From positions 1 to 36,674 of the forward strand of contig CAVIBB010000009.1 in assembly GCA_963640745.1 (NCBI GenBank): 36,674 nt of DNA. The letters run 5' to 3'. Below the pieces are notes generated by a model. It saw only the letters and a program-made list of their open reading frames with translations. It had not been told where the DNA came from and did no database searches. Positions 1 through 8,329 of this stretch are shown one piece after another (position 1 is the first letter of the stretch; the number at the start of each line of letters is the position of its first letter). The DNA is from Paratractidigestivibacter sp963640745. Its GTDB lineage: Bacteria; Actinomycetota; Coriobacteriia; Coriobacteriales; Atopobiaceae. The position numbers and the translations under genes were made by a program.

Positions 1-2
1 CG

Positions 3-1712
3 CTGAACATCATCAAGATGAGCCGCGAGAACGCCCTGGTAAAGAAGATGATCGCGTGCGAGACCATCGGCTGCGTGAACATCATCTGCTCCGACAAGAC
101 AGGCACGCTCACCGAGAACAAGATGACGGTCCAGACCATCTGGACGCCCGCGGGCAACGTGGCGCCGGCCGAGCTCGCCGACCCCGTGCTGCTGCGCAAC
201 TTCTGCATCAACGGCAACGCCAACGTCACGCCCGAGGGCGACGGCTGGAACTTCATCGGCAACCCCACGGAGTGCTCGCTGCTCGTGGCCGCGCACAAAG
301 CCGGCTGCGATTATCAGCAGCTCCGCCGCGAGGCCGACGTCGTGCGCGTCTTCCCGTTCTCTTCGCAGAACAAGGACATGTCGACCATCGTGCGCGAGCA
401 GGCCGCCGACGGCACCGAGCGGCTCATGCTCTACACCAAGGGCAACCCCGAGAAGATTCTCTCGATGTGCCCGGGCGTGAGCGAGGCGGAGCGCGAGCGA
501 ATCGACGCCCTCATGGAGGATTACCAGAGCCACGCCGGGCGCCTGCTGGGCTTTGCCCACCGCGAGCTCGCCACCTTCGACGACGAGGCGCAGGAAGACA
601 TCGAGCGCGACATGGTCTTCGACGGCTTCGTCGTGATCGCCGACCCGCTCTCCCCCGACGTCTACGACGCCATCCGCCGCTGCCGCGAGGCGGGCATCGA
701 GGTCAAGATGCTCACCGGCGACAACATCCGCACGGCGCGCGCCATCGCCGACGAGCTGCACATGCTCAAGGACGGCCACATTGCCGTCGAGGCCTCCGAG
801 ATCGAGGGCATGAGCGACGAGGAGCTCGCCGACGCGCTCGGACGTATCCAGGTCATCGCGCGCTCCACGCCGCTGGTAAAGATGCGCGTGGTCAAGCTGC
901 TCAAGGCGCGCGGCAACGTGGTGGCCGTGACCGGCGACGGTATCAACGACGCGCCGGCCATCAAGAACGCCGACGTGGGCATCGCGATGGGCATCGCCGG
1001 CACCGAGGTCACCAAGGAAGCCTCCGACATGGTGCTTCTTGACGACTCGTTCTCGACGATCCTTAAGGCCGTCCAGTGGGGCCGCGGCATCTACGAGAAC
1101 TTCAAGCGCTTCATCCAGTTCCAGCTCACGGTCAACGTGAGCTCGGTCATCGTGGTCGTGTTCTCGATCCTCGCCGGCTTCGAGGCGCCGTTTACCGCCC
1201 TTGAGCTGCTATGGATCAACATCATCATGGACGGGCCCCCGGCGCTCACGCTCGGCCTCGAGCCCATCCGCGACGACCTGCTGCAGCACGAGCCCACACG
1301 CCGCGACGCGTCGATCCTGGATCGCACGATGCTCTTCCGCATCTTTGCCAACGGCATCTATATCTCCGCGGTCTTCATGGCGCAGCACTTCTGGAACTTC
1401 CTTGGCTGCGCCGAAGGCGAAAAGGCCACCGTGCTCTTTACGCTCTTCGTGCTGATGCAGCTGCTCAATGCCTTCAACTGCCGTGAGCTCAACAACGTGC
1501 CGATGCTGCGCAACGTGGGCAACAACAAGCTCATGCTCGGCGTGTTCGGCCTGGTGCTGGCCATGCAGTTCGCCATCACCGAGTTCGGCGCCGCGGTGTT
1601 CGAGACGGTACCCCTCTCGGCCGTGCTCTGGGGCAAGATGCTGCTCTGCGCCGTGTCCGTGGTCGTGGTGGACGAGGCCGTCAAGGCCATTCGCCGCGCG
1701 ATGGGCAGGTAA
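3..1712 (+). CDS. P-type calcium-transporting ATPase, 5'-truncated by window edge
   Basis: This is the C-terminal 569 residues of a P-type cation ATPase; the frame is open to the window edge, so the ATG at 18 is internal. The phosphorylation motif DKTGTLT is encoded at 93-113, a KGNPEKIL nucleotide-binding segment near 440-463 and the hinge motif TGDGINDAP near 929-955. The missing upstream part would hold the A domain and the first four membrane helices. The membrane motif LLWINIIMDGPPALTLGLEP (about 1206-1265) closely resembles the M6 region of SERCA/PMR1-type P2A pumps, whose Asn and Asp bind Ca2+ (Mn2+ in PMR1). The protein should pump Ca2+ (possibly Mn2+) out of the cell. A large palindrome follows the stop. 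The family is certain; ion specificity is inferred from the M6 motif. Confidence 0.93.
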   Translation: MNIIKMSRENALVKKMIACETIGCVNIICSDKTGTLTENKMTVQTIWTPAGNVAPAELADPVLLRNFCINGNANVTPEGDGWNFIGNPTECSLLVAAHKAGCDYQQLRREADVVRVFPFSSQNKDMSTIVREQAADGTERLMLYTKGNPEKILSMCPGVSEAERERIDALMEDYQSHAGRLLGFAHRELATFDDEAQEDIERDMVFDGFVVIADPLSPDVYDAIRRCREAGIEVKMLTGDNIRTARAIADELHMLKDGHIAVEASEIEGMSDEELADALGRIQVIARSTPLVKMRVVKLLKARGNVVAVTGDGINDAPAIKNADVGIAMGIAGTEVTKEASDMVLLDDSFSTILKAVQWGRGIYENFKRFIQFQLTVNVSSVIVVVFSILAGFEAPFTALELLWINIIMDGPPALTLGLEPIRDDLLQHEPTRRDASILDRTMLFRIFANGIYISAVFMAQHFWNFLGCAEGEKATVLFTLFVLMQLLNAFNCRELNNVPMLRNVGNNKLMLGVFGLVLAMQFAITEFGAAVFETVPLSAVLWGKMLLCAVSVVVVDEAVKAIRRAMGR

Positions 1713-1748
1713 CGAGCGTGGTAACCTAGCCACTGCGCAACACTTTTT

Positions 1749-1874
1749 ACGATAGTTGGGACCAGTATCGTGATTGGCCGAGTAGCCTCCCGTTTTAAGA
1801 GACAAAATCCTAGTTAAATGTCACTTAAAACGGCTAGCTACTCGGCCATCTTTAATATTGGTCCCAACTATCGT
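1749..1874. repeat. 126-bp imperfect palindrome (long hairpin element)
   Basis: Three perfectly complementary blocks lie in nested order: 1749-1764 with 1859-1874 (16 bp), 1775-1785 with 1838-1848 (11 bp) and 1791-1799 with 1824-1832 (9 bp). Short mismatched segments of equal length separate them, and a 24-nt AT-rich loop closes the structure (1800-1823). The element fills the gap between the convergent ATPase and ammonia-lyase genes. A T-rich run follows on the plus strand (1876-1881). It could act as a terminator for the ATPase, but it is far longer than usual intrinsic terminators and is AT-rich against its surroundings. A non-autonomous palindromic repeat or a cis-acting RNA are alternatives. 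Confidence 0.85.
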
Positions 1875-1901
1875 CGTTTTTGTTCCCGAATCCGCGGCTC
1901 G

Positions 1902-3095
1902 TTAGAAATCCCAGAGGACGCGGCGGTAGTTGGCGCGGTCCGTAGCGCCCTCGGTGGAGAAGAGAAGGACGCGTGACTCCGGGCCCAGGCCCAGGCGCGT
2001 CACGGCGGCGCGGGCCGCATCACCTTCGCCACAAAGCAACGTCGCCAAGAAACCCAAGGTCACAGCCCCCGATTCGCCGGAAACCACAGATTCGTCACCC
2101 GGCAGCGGGTTGGCAAGCACGCGCATGCCGCGCGCCGCGACCTCGTCGGGCACACTGGCAAAGAAATCCGCCGCGGGTTCGAGCTCGGCCCAGCCCACGC
2201 CGCACGGCTCGCCGCAGGCCAGACCCGCCATCATCGTGGGCAGGTCGCCGCCGACGGCATGCAGTCGCCCATCGCCCGCCGCCGCGGTACGGAACACACA
2301 GTCGGCCGCATCAGGCTCCACAATGCATATCCGCGGCCGGTCGCCCCCGTAATAGTCGGCGAGAAACCCAGCGATAGCCCCAGACATCGCGCCCACCCCC
2401 GCCTGCAGAAACACATGCGTCGGCGCGGTTTCGCCCAGTTGACGGGCGGCCTCAAGACCCATCGTGGTATAGCCCTGCATGATCCACGTCGGGACCTTCT
2501 CGTATCCGCCCCACGAGGTGTCCTGCACGAGTACCCAGTCGCGCTCCCGCGCCTGCTCGGCAGCAAAACGCACCGAGTCGTCGTAGTTGAGGTCCAGAAT
2601 CTGCGCCTCGGCACCCTGCGCGCGAATGTTCTCGAGGCGCTCGAGGGCGCTGCCCTGCGGCATGTAGACCACGCAGCCCACTCCCAGCATCCGAGCTGTC
2701 CAGGCCAGGCCGCGCCCGTGATTTCCATCCGTCGCGGTCACAAAGGTGAGGCCACGAATCTTCTGGGCCACGGAAGGCGAAGTCAGAAGGTCGAAAGTCA
2801 GCTCCCCCTCGTCGATGCCCAGGCGCTCGGCTATCACGCGGGCAACGGCATAGCTGCCTCCCAAACCCTTGAAGGCGTTGAGGCCAAAGCGAAGGCTCTC
2901 GTCCTTCACCCAAACCTGAGCCACCCCAAGGTGGGCCGCCAACGCGTCAAGCGATACGAGCGGCGTGGGCTCGTAGCCGGGGATGGTGCGGTGGAACGCG
3001 AGGGCCGCCTCAGCCGCGCGGGAGCCGAACGCCCCGTACTCGCAAGATTCGCGCCGCGCAACGCCGTTGCTCACCAGGTCAAACGTTACCGTCAT
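1902..3095 (-). CDS. dpaL: 2,3-diaminopropionate ammonia-lyase (YgeX family)
   Basis: 397-residue PLP enzyme of fold type II, the length of E. coli YgeX (about 398). It converts 2,3-diaminopropionate to pyruvate and two ammonia. Visible landmarks are the PLP lysine K76 in FGLNAFKGLGGSYA, the ATDGNHGRG motif with D123, the VQDTSWGGY motif with D192, KVPTWIMQGY, the glycine-rich LQAGVGAMSG loop and AGLACGEP. D123 and D192 match the two aspartates reported as catalytic in the E. coli enzyme. The ATG lies 4 nt after the PTS stop, and its ribosome site (GGAG) is inside the PTS 3' end, so the genes are translationally linked. In E. coli and purine-degrading gut bacteria ygeX sits beside ygeY; here a ygeY-like gene is in the same run but separated by glycoside genes. 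Confidence 0.92.
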   Translation of the reverse strand: MTVTFDLVSNGVARRESCEYGAFGSRAAEAALAFHRTIPGYEPTPLVSLDALAAHLGVAQVWVKDESLRFGLNAFKGLGGSYAVARVIAERLGIDEGELTFDLLTSPSVAQKIRGLTFVTATDGNHGRGLAWTARMLGVGCVVYMPQGSALERLENIRAQGAEAQILDLNYDDSVRFAAEQARERDWVLVQDTSWGGYEKVPTWIMQGYTTMGLEAARQLGETAPTHVFLQAGVGAMSGAIAGFLADYYGGDRPRICIVEPDAADCVFRTAAAGDGRLHAVGGDLPTMMAGLACGEPCGVGWAELEPAADFFASVPDEVAARGMRVLANPLPGDESVVSGESGAVTLGFLATLLCGEGDAARAAVTRLGLGPESRVLLFSTEGATDRANYRRVLWDF

Positions 3096-3099
3096 TGCC

Positions 3100-4554
3100 C
3101 TACTCCGTCGCCGCCGAGACCGCCGGGCCGTCCGCCGGTGCCGCGTGCCGCTCGTCCCACGTTAGGATGGCGCGCACTGCCACGAAGCTCACCACGATGG
3201 CGATGGCCGCCGTGATCGCAGAGATCACGATGTAGTAGAGGTCGCCGGTCTCGGGCTCGAGGTACTGAAGGAACGTGAGGAGGCCCGAGCACGACGTCGG
3301 GATAAAGGCGCGCAGGCCAAAGATGCCCTCGAACAGGCCGGCCGCCGCCGCGCCGATCGCGGTGCCCACCAGGATGCGCGGGCGCTCGATAAGGGCCCCG
3401 TAGAAGGCGGGCTCGGTGACGCCGCACAGTCCCGTAATGCCGAAGGAGGCAATCAGGCCGCGTTGAGCCTTGTCACGCTGCGCCGTAGCCACGGCCAGGG
3501 CAGACGCGCCGATGCAGAGGTTGGAGACGAACCCGACGCCGCCGGTGATTGCGTCGTAGCCCAGCGTGGCAAGAAGCTGCAGCTGGAGCGGCTCCCATGC
3601 CTTGTCGAGGCCCAGCATGACCATATACGGATACGCCACGCAGAGGATCGGCTGCGCAAGGAAGCCGAGCGTGTCGCAGATCCACTGCACGCCCACACCC
3701 ACGGCGGTGGAGAGCTCGGTGCCGATGGGCCCCAGGACAATCAAGGTCACCGGCACGCTCACCAGCATCGTGACCAGCGGCGTCATAAAGAACGTAATTA
3801 CCTGCGGCATGTGTTTGCTCACGAAGCGATAGACGAACCACATGAAGAAGACGCCCAGCACGATGGGGATGATGCTCGAGGTGTAGTCGACCTGCGGCAC
3901 CGGGATGCCAAAGAAATCGGTCACGTTGCCGCTCTGGAAGCGCGTGCAGACCATGATGCCGCCGAGCAGCATACCCAGGATCGGCTGCATATTGAGCTTC
4001 TTGCACAGAGAATACCCCAGGTAGATGGGTATGTAGTTAAAAGCCGCGCTAAAGAAGCACAGCAGGAACTGCGCCGTGCCCGAGTCGGTCGAGACACCGA
4101 AGTAGTTGACGAGAAGGGTCTTGACCGCAAGGACCATGCCGCCGACCGAAAGCGCCGGGACGATATCCATAAAGACCGGCGCGACAAAGTTGCTGAACGC
4201 CGTGAGCGGGCTCTGCTTACCTCCGACCGCTCCCGCGGGCGCGCCCGTCTCGGGCACGACGTCGACGGTCGCCGCGGTCCCGGGGCGCAGGTCCGTGTCC
4301 GGGTCCCAATCGGCCACGGCCACGAACTCGTCGAAGGCTCGCTTGATGTCCGGGCCGATGATCAGCTGCGCCGAGTGATCCTTCTTGACCAGGCCGGCGC
4401 TTTCCGGCAGGTGGCGCAGGGCCTCGACATCGACCAGCGCCTCGTCTTTGTAGCTCACCCGCAGGCGCGTGATGCAGTGCGTCACGTAGGTGAGGTTCTC
4501 CTTGCCTCCAAGCGCCTCAAGAGCCTGCCTGGAGAACTCCGCGTACTTGCCCAT
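3100..4554 (-). CDS. PTS system EIIBC component, glucose/beta-glucoside superfamily
   Basis: 484-residue membrane permease. An N-terminal EIIB domain (about residues 1-85) carries the phospho-accepting C27 in THCITRLR. A linker of about 40 residues follows, then a ten-helix-type EIIC domain (about 125-465) with the conserved GVTEPAFYG loop. It should import and 6-phosphorylate a sugar or glycoside. The order is B-C with no EIIA domain after the C domain, so phosphate must come from an EIIA elsewhere. The ATG has a good SD (GGGGAGAAG), lies 16 nt after the GH1 stop, and its own stop is 4 nt before dpaL. Linkage to a GH1 phospho-glycosidase supports a beta-glycoside substrate; the exact substrate is unknown. 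Confidence 0.92.
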   Translation of the reverse strand: MGKYAEFSRQALEALGGKENLTYVTHCITRLRVSYKDEALVDVEALRHLPESAGLVKKDHSAQLIIGPDIKRAFDEFVAVADWDPDTDLRPGTAATVDVVPETGAPAGAVGGKQSPLTAFSNFVAPVFMDIVPALSVGGMVLAVKTLLVNYFGVSTDSGTAQFLLCFFSAAFNYIPIYLGYSLCKKLNMQPILGMLLGGIMVCTRFQSGNVTDFFGIPVPQVDYTSSIIPIVLGVFFMWFVYRFVSKHMPQVITFFMTPLVTMLVSVPVTLIVLGPIGTELSTAVGVGVQWICDTLGFLAQPILCVAYPYMVMLGLDKAWEPLQLQLLATLGYDAITGGVGFVSNLCIGASALAVATAQRDKAQRGLIASFGITGLCGVTEPAFYGALIERPRILVGTAIGAAAAGLFEGIFGLRAFIPTSCSGLLTFLQYLEPETGDLYYIVISAITAAIAIVVSFVAVRAILTWDERHAAPADGPAVSAATE

Positions 4555-4570
4555 AGCACTTCTCCCCTCT

Positions 4571-5977
4571 CTAAGCCATTAACTGCTTGATGTAGTCGCG
4601 ATACCAATACCAGCTCTTTTTTGGTATGCGTCGCATCCCGTTGTCGTAATCAACGCGCACCAGGCCATAGCGCTTCTGATAGCCGTTGATCCAGCTATAG
4701 AGGTCCATCGTCGACCAGACATAGAAGCCGCGAACGTTCGCGCCCTCGTCGATGGCCTGGACCATGTAGTCGATGAAGCGCTTAAGAATGCCGATGCGCT
4801 CGTCGTCCTCGACGTAGCCGTCCGCGTCGGGCTCCTCGTACATGCCGTGGCCGCATTCCGCGATATAGACGGGCACGTCGCCGTAGTCGCGCTTGATGCC
4901 TATCAGGGTGTCGTACATGCACTTGGGGTAGATCTCACGGCCCCACTTGTTCTTCTCGACCGTGGGGTCGTCGATCGTCTCGAACCATCCGCCAATGGAG
5001 GTGCCCTCCTTGACCTTGGAGGCCGAGCCCTTGCGGTTGACCTTGAACTGGGTCACGCCGTCGGTGTTGACCTGCACGTTCTTTCGCGTGTAGATGTTCT
5101 GGGCCAGAATGTCGCCCTTGCCGCCCGCGATGATCTTCTCGTCGCCGGGAAGAACAAAGCCCAGGTCGATGCCCTTCTCTTCCAGGGCAGCGCGCAGGTC
5201 GTGGGGCCAGCGGCCAAGAAGGGCCGGGTCCAGAACCCAACGTACATAGAAGAGCTCGGCGTAGCGCAGGGCCTTCTGGTTAGCGGGGTCGTCGTAAGGG
5301 GTCTGGGCATAGCCGGAATCCTGGTCGATGCCGATCTGACCCGCGTAACCGCCCTCACGGAACTGCGCCACGGCCAGGGCGTGGCCGAGCATAACGTGGT
5401 AAGAAGCACGGGCGTAGCGTTGCAGGTCCGCCACGAAGGGCGGGTAGTCGGCGGCGAGGTAGCTGCAGTAGGTGTAATAGGCCGGCTCGTTGACGGTGAT
5501 CCAGAGCTTGACCTGGTCATGAAAGGCATCGAAGCACACGCGAGCGTAGCGCGCGAAATCATAGGCCGCTTCACGGTTCTCAAAGCCACCCTTTTGAGCC
5601 ACGTAGCTGGGAATATCGTAGTGGAAGAGCGTGACCAGCGGCTCGATGCCCTGACGACGGCACTCGTCGAAGAGCCGGCGGTAGAAAGCGATGCCCTCCT
5701 GGTTAGGCACGCCGTCGGCCGTGGGCAGGATGCGCGACCACGAGATGGACAGGCGGTAGGTGTTCTGGCCTCCCTCGCGCTGCAGACGCAGGTCCTCGGC
5801 GTAGTGGTGGTAGTTGTCGCAGCTCACGGCACCCGTGATGCCACCGGCGTTCGCCGGGCTCTCGAGAAAATCGTCCCACTGGCTGGGGCCGCGGCCGCCC
5901 TCGTGGGCCGCGCCCTCGCACTGGTAGGCCGCCGTGGCCGAGCCCCACAGGAAATCCTTGCAGATCTTATGCTTCAC
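4571..5977 (-). CDS. Glycoside hydrolase family 1, 6-phospho-beta-glycosidase
   Basis: 468-residue TIM-barrel hydrolase that should cleave the 6-phospho-beta-glycoside delivered by the adjacent PTS into a hexose 6-phosphate and an aglycone. The acid/base E164 is in ITVNEP and the nucleophile E374 in YIAECGHG. The phosphate-binding triad of phospho-glycosidases is present as S428, K435 and Y437 in YSWINGYQKRY. The W after that serine is also found in lactococcal 6-phospho-beta-galactosidase LacG, so a galacto-type substrate is possible. The nucleophile motif reads ECG instead of the usual ENG. The start is GTG at 5977 with an excellent SD (GGAGAGGAGAAG). The gene follows the M20 hydrolase by 60 nt and precedes the PTS by 16 nt. 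Confidence 0.9.
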   Translation of the reverse strand: MKHKICKDFLWGSATAAYQCEGAAHEGGRGPSQWDDFLESPANAGGITGAVSCDNYHHYAEDLRLQREGGQNTYRLSISWSRILPTADGVPNQEGIAFYRRLFDECRRQGIEPLVTLFHYDIPSYVAQKGGFENREAAYDFARYARVCFDAFHDQVKLWITVNEPAYYTYCSYLAADYPPFVADLQRYARASYHVMLGHALAVAQFREGGYAGQIGIDQDSGYAQTPYDDPANQKALRYAELFYVRWVLDPALLGRWPHDLRAALEEKGIDLGFVLPGDEKIIAGGKGDILAQNIYTRKNVQVNTDGVTQFKVNRKGSASKVKEGTSIGGWFETIDDPTVEKNKWGREIYPKCMYDTLIGIKRDYGDVPVYIAECGHGMYEEPDADGYVEDDERIGILKRFIDYMVQAIDEGANVRGFYVWSTMDLYSWINGYQKRYGLVRVDYDNGMRRIPKKSWYWYRDYIKQLMA

Positions 5978-6037
5978 GGTCTTCTCCTCTCCAAGAAGAC
6001 GGGCAATGCATCGCAGGTAAACGGTGGTGCAGACGCG

Positions 6038-7177
6038 CTACAGGTTCGCGATAAGCTGCTTGTAGACTTCAAAAGCCAGCTCGACCTCTGCCACAGGGGT
6101 GTGCTCGTTGGTCATGTGAGCCAGCTTGTAGGGCCCGGGGCCGAAGCCGATCGTGGGCACGCCGTAAGCAATGGGCGTGATGCCGTTGGTGCCGAAGTCC
6201 CAGAAGTCGAACTTCTCGGGCGCGTGGCCGTAGACCGTGGTGTAAGCGCCGATAAGGGCCTGGGCAATCGGGGCGTCCTTCTCGGTCTTCCAGGGATCGT
6301 GCATGGGGACGTAGTGCAGGTCGCGGCCCTTCCAGCTCACGTGGTCGAGGCAGCCGACTTCCCAAGTGGCGTCCTTGCCGGCTACCAGCCCGTCCATCTC
6401 GGCACGAACCTGATCGAGGGTCTCGCCCAGGGCCAGGCGGCGGTCCAGGTAGATCTCGCACTCCGAGGGCACGGCGTTGAGCGACGCCGAGACGCACGAG
6501 ATGTCGGAAAGGACCACGGTGCCGTGGGGTGCGTTGGGCTTGTAGAGGCGCGCGTTCAGCGCCTCGACGCGCTGGATGATCTCGGCCATCTCGTAAACGG
6601 CGTTCTTTCCCTTCTCGGGCGCCGAGCCGTGGGCCGAGACGCCGTGGGTCGTGATGCGAATCTGGGCCTTGCCCTTGTGGCCCAGCGTGATGAGGTTGCC
6701 GCTCGGCTCGCAAATGACGGCGAAATCGGGCTTCAGCCCGGTGTCACCGTAGAAAAGCTCGAGATTGACGCCGTCGCAGTACTCCTCACAGACGGTGCCG
6801 GTCACGTAGACCGTCTTGCCGTCGAGAAGCCCGGCGTCGCGTGCGGCGGCCGCAGCGTAGACGCTCGCGCACAGGCCGCCCTTCATGTCGACCGAGCCGC
6901 GGCCCCACAGCTCGCCGTCGACAACCTCGCCGCCAAAGGGGTCCTGCTCCCAGTCCTCAGGGTCGTTGACCTGGACGGTGTCCATGTGGCCATCAAAGTG
7001 AATGACCTTGGGGCCGTCGCCGATGCGGCCCACGGCGTTGCCGGTCTCGTCGATGTAGGCCTCGTCGTAGCCGAGCTTCCTCATCTCAGCAACGACAAGC
7101 TCGGCCATCTGACCTTCCTCGTCGGAGTAGCTGCGGGTCTGAACGGCCCTGCTCAGGAAATCAATCAAGTCGGACAT
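6038..7177 (-). CDS. M20 family metallo-hydrolase, YgeY-like
   Basis: 379-residue dinuclear zinc amidohydrolase/peptidase. Metal-ligand motifs are in order: H64 and D66 in HFDGHMDTV, D97 in GRGSVDMKGG, E131/E132 in VCEEYCDG, E157 in ICEPSG and H359 near the C-terminus in TNEHTPV. The dimerization domain lies between, around the SAHGSAPEKGKNA motif. Overall motif wording resembles YgeY, the hydrolase linked to YgeX in selenium- and purine-associated clusters, and a YgeX homologue is in the same run. The probable role is removing an acyl or carbamoyl group to release an amine for the ammonia-lyase. I chose the ATG at 7177 (SD AAGGA) over an upstream in-frame start at 7225 that has no SD. It is the first gene of the minus-strand run, facing the AraC gene. 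Confidence 0.85.
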   Translation of the reverse strand: MSDLIDFLSRAVQTRSYSDEEGQMAELVVAEMRKLGYDEAYIDETGNAVGRIGDGPKVIHFDGHMDTVQVNDPEDWEQDPFGGEVVDGELWGRGSVDMKGGLCASVYAAAAARDAGLLDGKTVYVTGTVCEEYCDGVNLELFYGDTGLKPDFAVICEPSGNLITLGHKGKAQIRITTHGVSAHGSAPEKGKNAVYEMAEIIQRVEALNARLYKPNAPHGTVVLSDISCVSASLNAVPSECEIYLDRRLALGETLDQVRAEMDGLVAGKDATWEVGCLDHVSWKGRDLHYVPMHDPWKTEKDAPIAQALIGAYTTVYGHAPEKFDFWDFGTNGITPIAYGVPTIGFGPGPYKLAHMTNEHTPVAEVELAFEVYKQLIANL

Positions 7178-7399
7178 CAGGATTCCTTCCGTTGACGCGG
7201 CGGGCGCGATCGTGTCCCAGACCATTCAGCGCGCACCGCCTAGGTTTCGACTTGATATAGTTTTATTCTCGTTCAGGCTATGTTTCTATCATTATCGCTG
7301 CGGTCTTATATTGCGATATTGACTAGATGCGATAGATATGACAGCTTGATATCCGTAAAGGGACAAGAGCATTTCGGCGAGAAACTCAAAGGAGCCGCC
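7178..7399. promoter_or_regulatory. Divergent promoter region with repeated GCGATA boxes
   Basis: This AT-rich spacer between the hydrolase/glycoside run and the divergent AraC gene holds GCGATA at 7313-7318 and 7329-7334. The direct repeat has a 16-bp period inside a longer TGCGATA match, and an inverted copy TATCGC is at 7293-7298. Direct repeats of this spacing are typical of AraC-family operators. A TTGACT box at 7319-7324 lies between the repeats, but no good -10 is paired with it. The likely reading is the operator of the AraC regulator controlling both directions. Confidence 0.5.
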
Positions 7400-8317
7400 A
7401 TGCAGGTCTACGACATCCCCATCGACGAGAGCGGCCGCGAGTCCACGCCGCACGGCACCTTCGCCTTCCCGCTGGCCATCTACACCACGCGAATCCAGAG
7501 CAACGTGCTGGGCTACATCACCTGGCATTGGCATCCCGAGCTTCAGTTTTGCGTCGTGATCAAGGGGCGTGTGGAGTTCTTCGTCAACCAGGAGTCCTAC
7601 ACCCTGGGTCCCGGCCAGGGAATTTTCGTCAACTCCGAGCAGCTCCACATGGCGAGAAACGCCGAGGGCGAGGACAGCACCTACGCATGCCTCGACTTTG
7701 ACGCGCGGATGGTCGCCGGATTCGCGGGCAGCGCCGTCGCAACGAAGTATGTGGCTCCTTACCTGGGGAAAGCCGCCTACGCCGTCTGCCTTCTCGACCA
7801 AGACGTGCCCTGGCAAAAGCGTGTCTTGGCCCAACTCGTCGAGGTCTACGAGAACTTCCACGGTCGCGAGACCGACGAGCTTCAGATCACTATCCTGCTA
7901 TCCGGCGTCTGGCGCGAACTGGTTCAAAATGCCTTCAAGATGCGCGCCGAGAGCGAGACAAAACCGATAAAACCTCAGGTCAAAGAGATGCTCGACTACA
8001 TTGGCGAGAACTTCACGCAGGCGATTTCGCTCGACGACGTAGCGCGGCACGTCAATCTTTCCAAGGCCACATGCTGCCGCGACTTCAAGGCGCAGCTGGG
8101 CCACACGCTTTCCGAGCATATCCTCAACATGCGGCTGCAGCACGCTTCGCGGCTTCTTCTTACCACCGACCTCAACATCACCGAGGTGGCGCTGGCCTGC
8201 GGTTTTGGCAACTCGAGCTATTTCATCATGAAGTTTAGGAAGAGCACCGGGACATCGCCGGCCGCATGGCGCAAGCGCCAAATCGGCGCGGCGAGCGAGA
8301 CGCTGCTCACCATGTAA
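7400..8317 (+). CDS. AraC family transcriptional regulator
   Basis: 305 residues. The N-terminal cupin-type sensing domain includes WHWHPELQF and a jelly-roll pattern (about residues 15-110). The C-terminal AraC DNA-binding domain has two helix-turn-helix units: ISLDDVARHVNLSKATCCRDFK, and NITEVALACGFGNSSYFIMKFRKSTGTSPAAWR which carries the family signature. The start at 7400 has a strong SD (AAAGGAG) 6 nt upstream; the frame is open further upstream to 7280, but that part overlaps the AT-rich promoter. It is divergent from the hydrolase/GH1/PTS/lyase run and is the obvious candidate regulator. The inducer is unknown; a sugar or aglycone is expected from family precedent. Confidence 0.93.
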   Translation: MQVYDIPIDESGRESTPHGTFAFPLAIYTTRIQSNVLGYITWHWHPELQFCVVIKGRVEFFVNQESYTLGPGQGIFVNSEQLHMARNAEGEDSTYACLDFDARMVAGFAGSAVATKYVAPYLGKAAYAVCLLDQDVPWQKRVLAQLVEVYENFHGRETDELQITILLSGVWRELVQNAFKMRAESETKPIKPQVKEMLDYIGENFTQAISLDDVARHVNLSKATCCRDFKAQLGHTLSEHILNMRLQHASRLLLTTDLNITEVALACGFGNSSYFIMKFRKSTGTSPAAWRKRQIGAASETLLTM

Positions 8318-8329
8318 GGAGGGACGAAC

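Noticed and set aside
4847..7195. 782-codon plus-strand open frame over the glycosidase and M20 hydrolase genes
   Set aside because: It is antisense to two clear enzymes, has no SD, and its Val/Ala/Gly/Arg-rich translation is the usual high-GC shadow.
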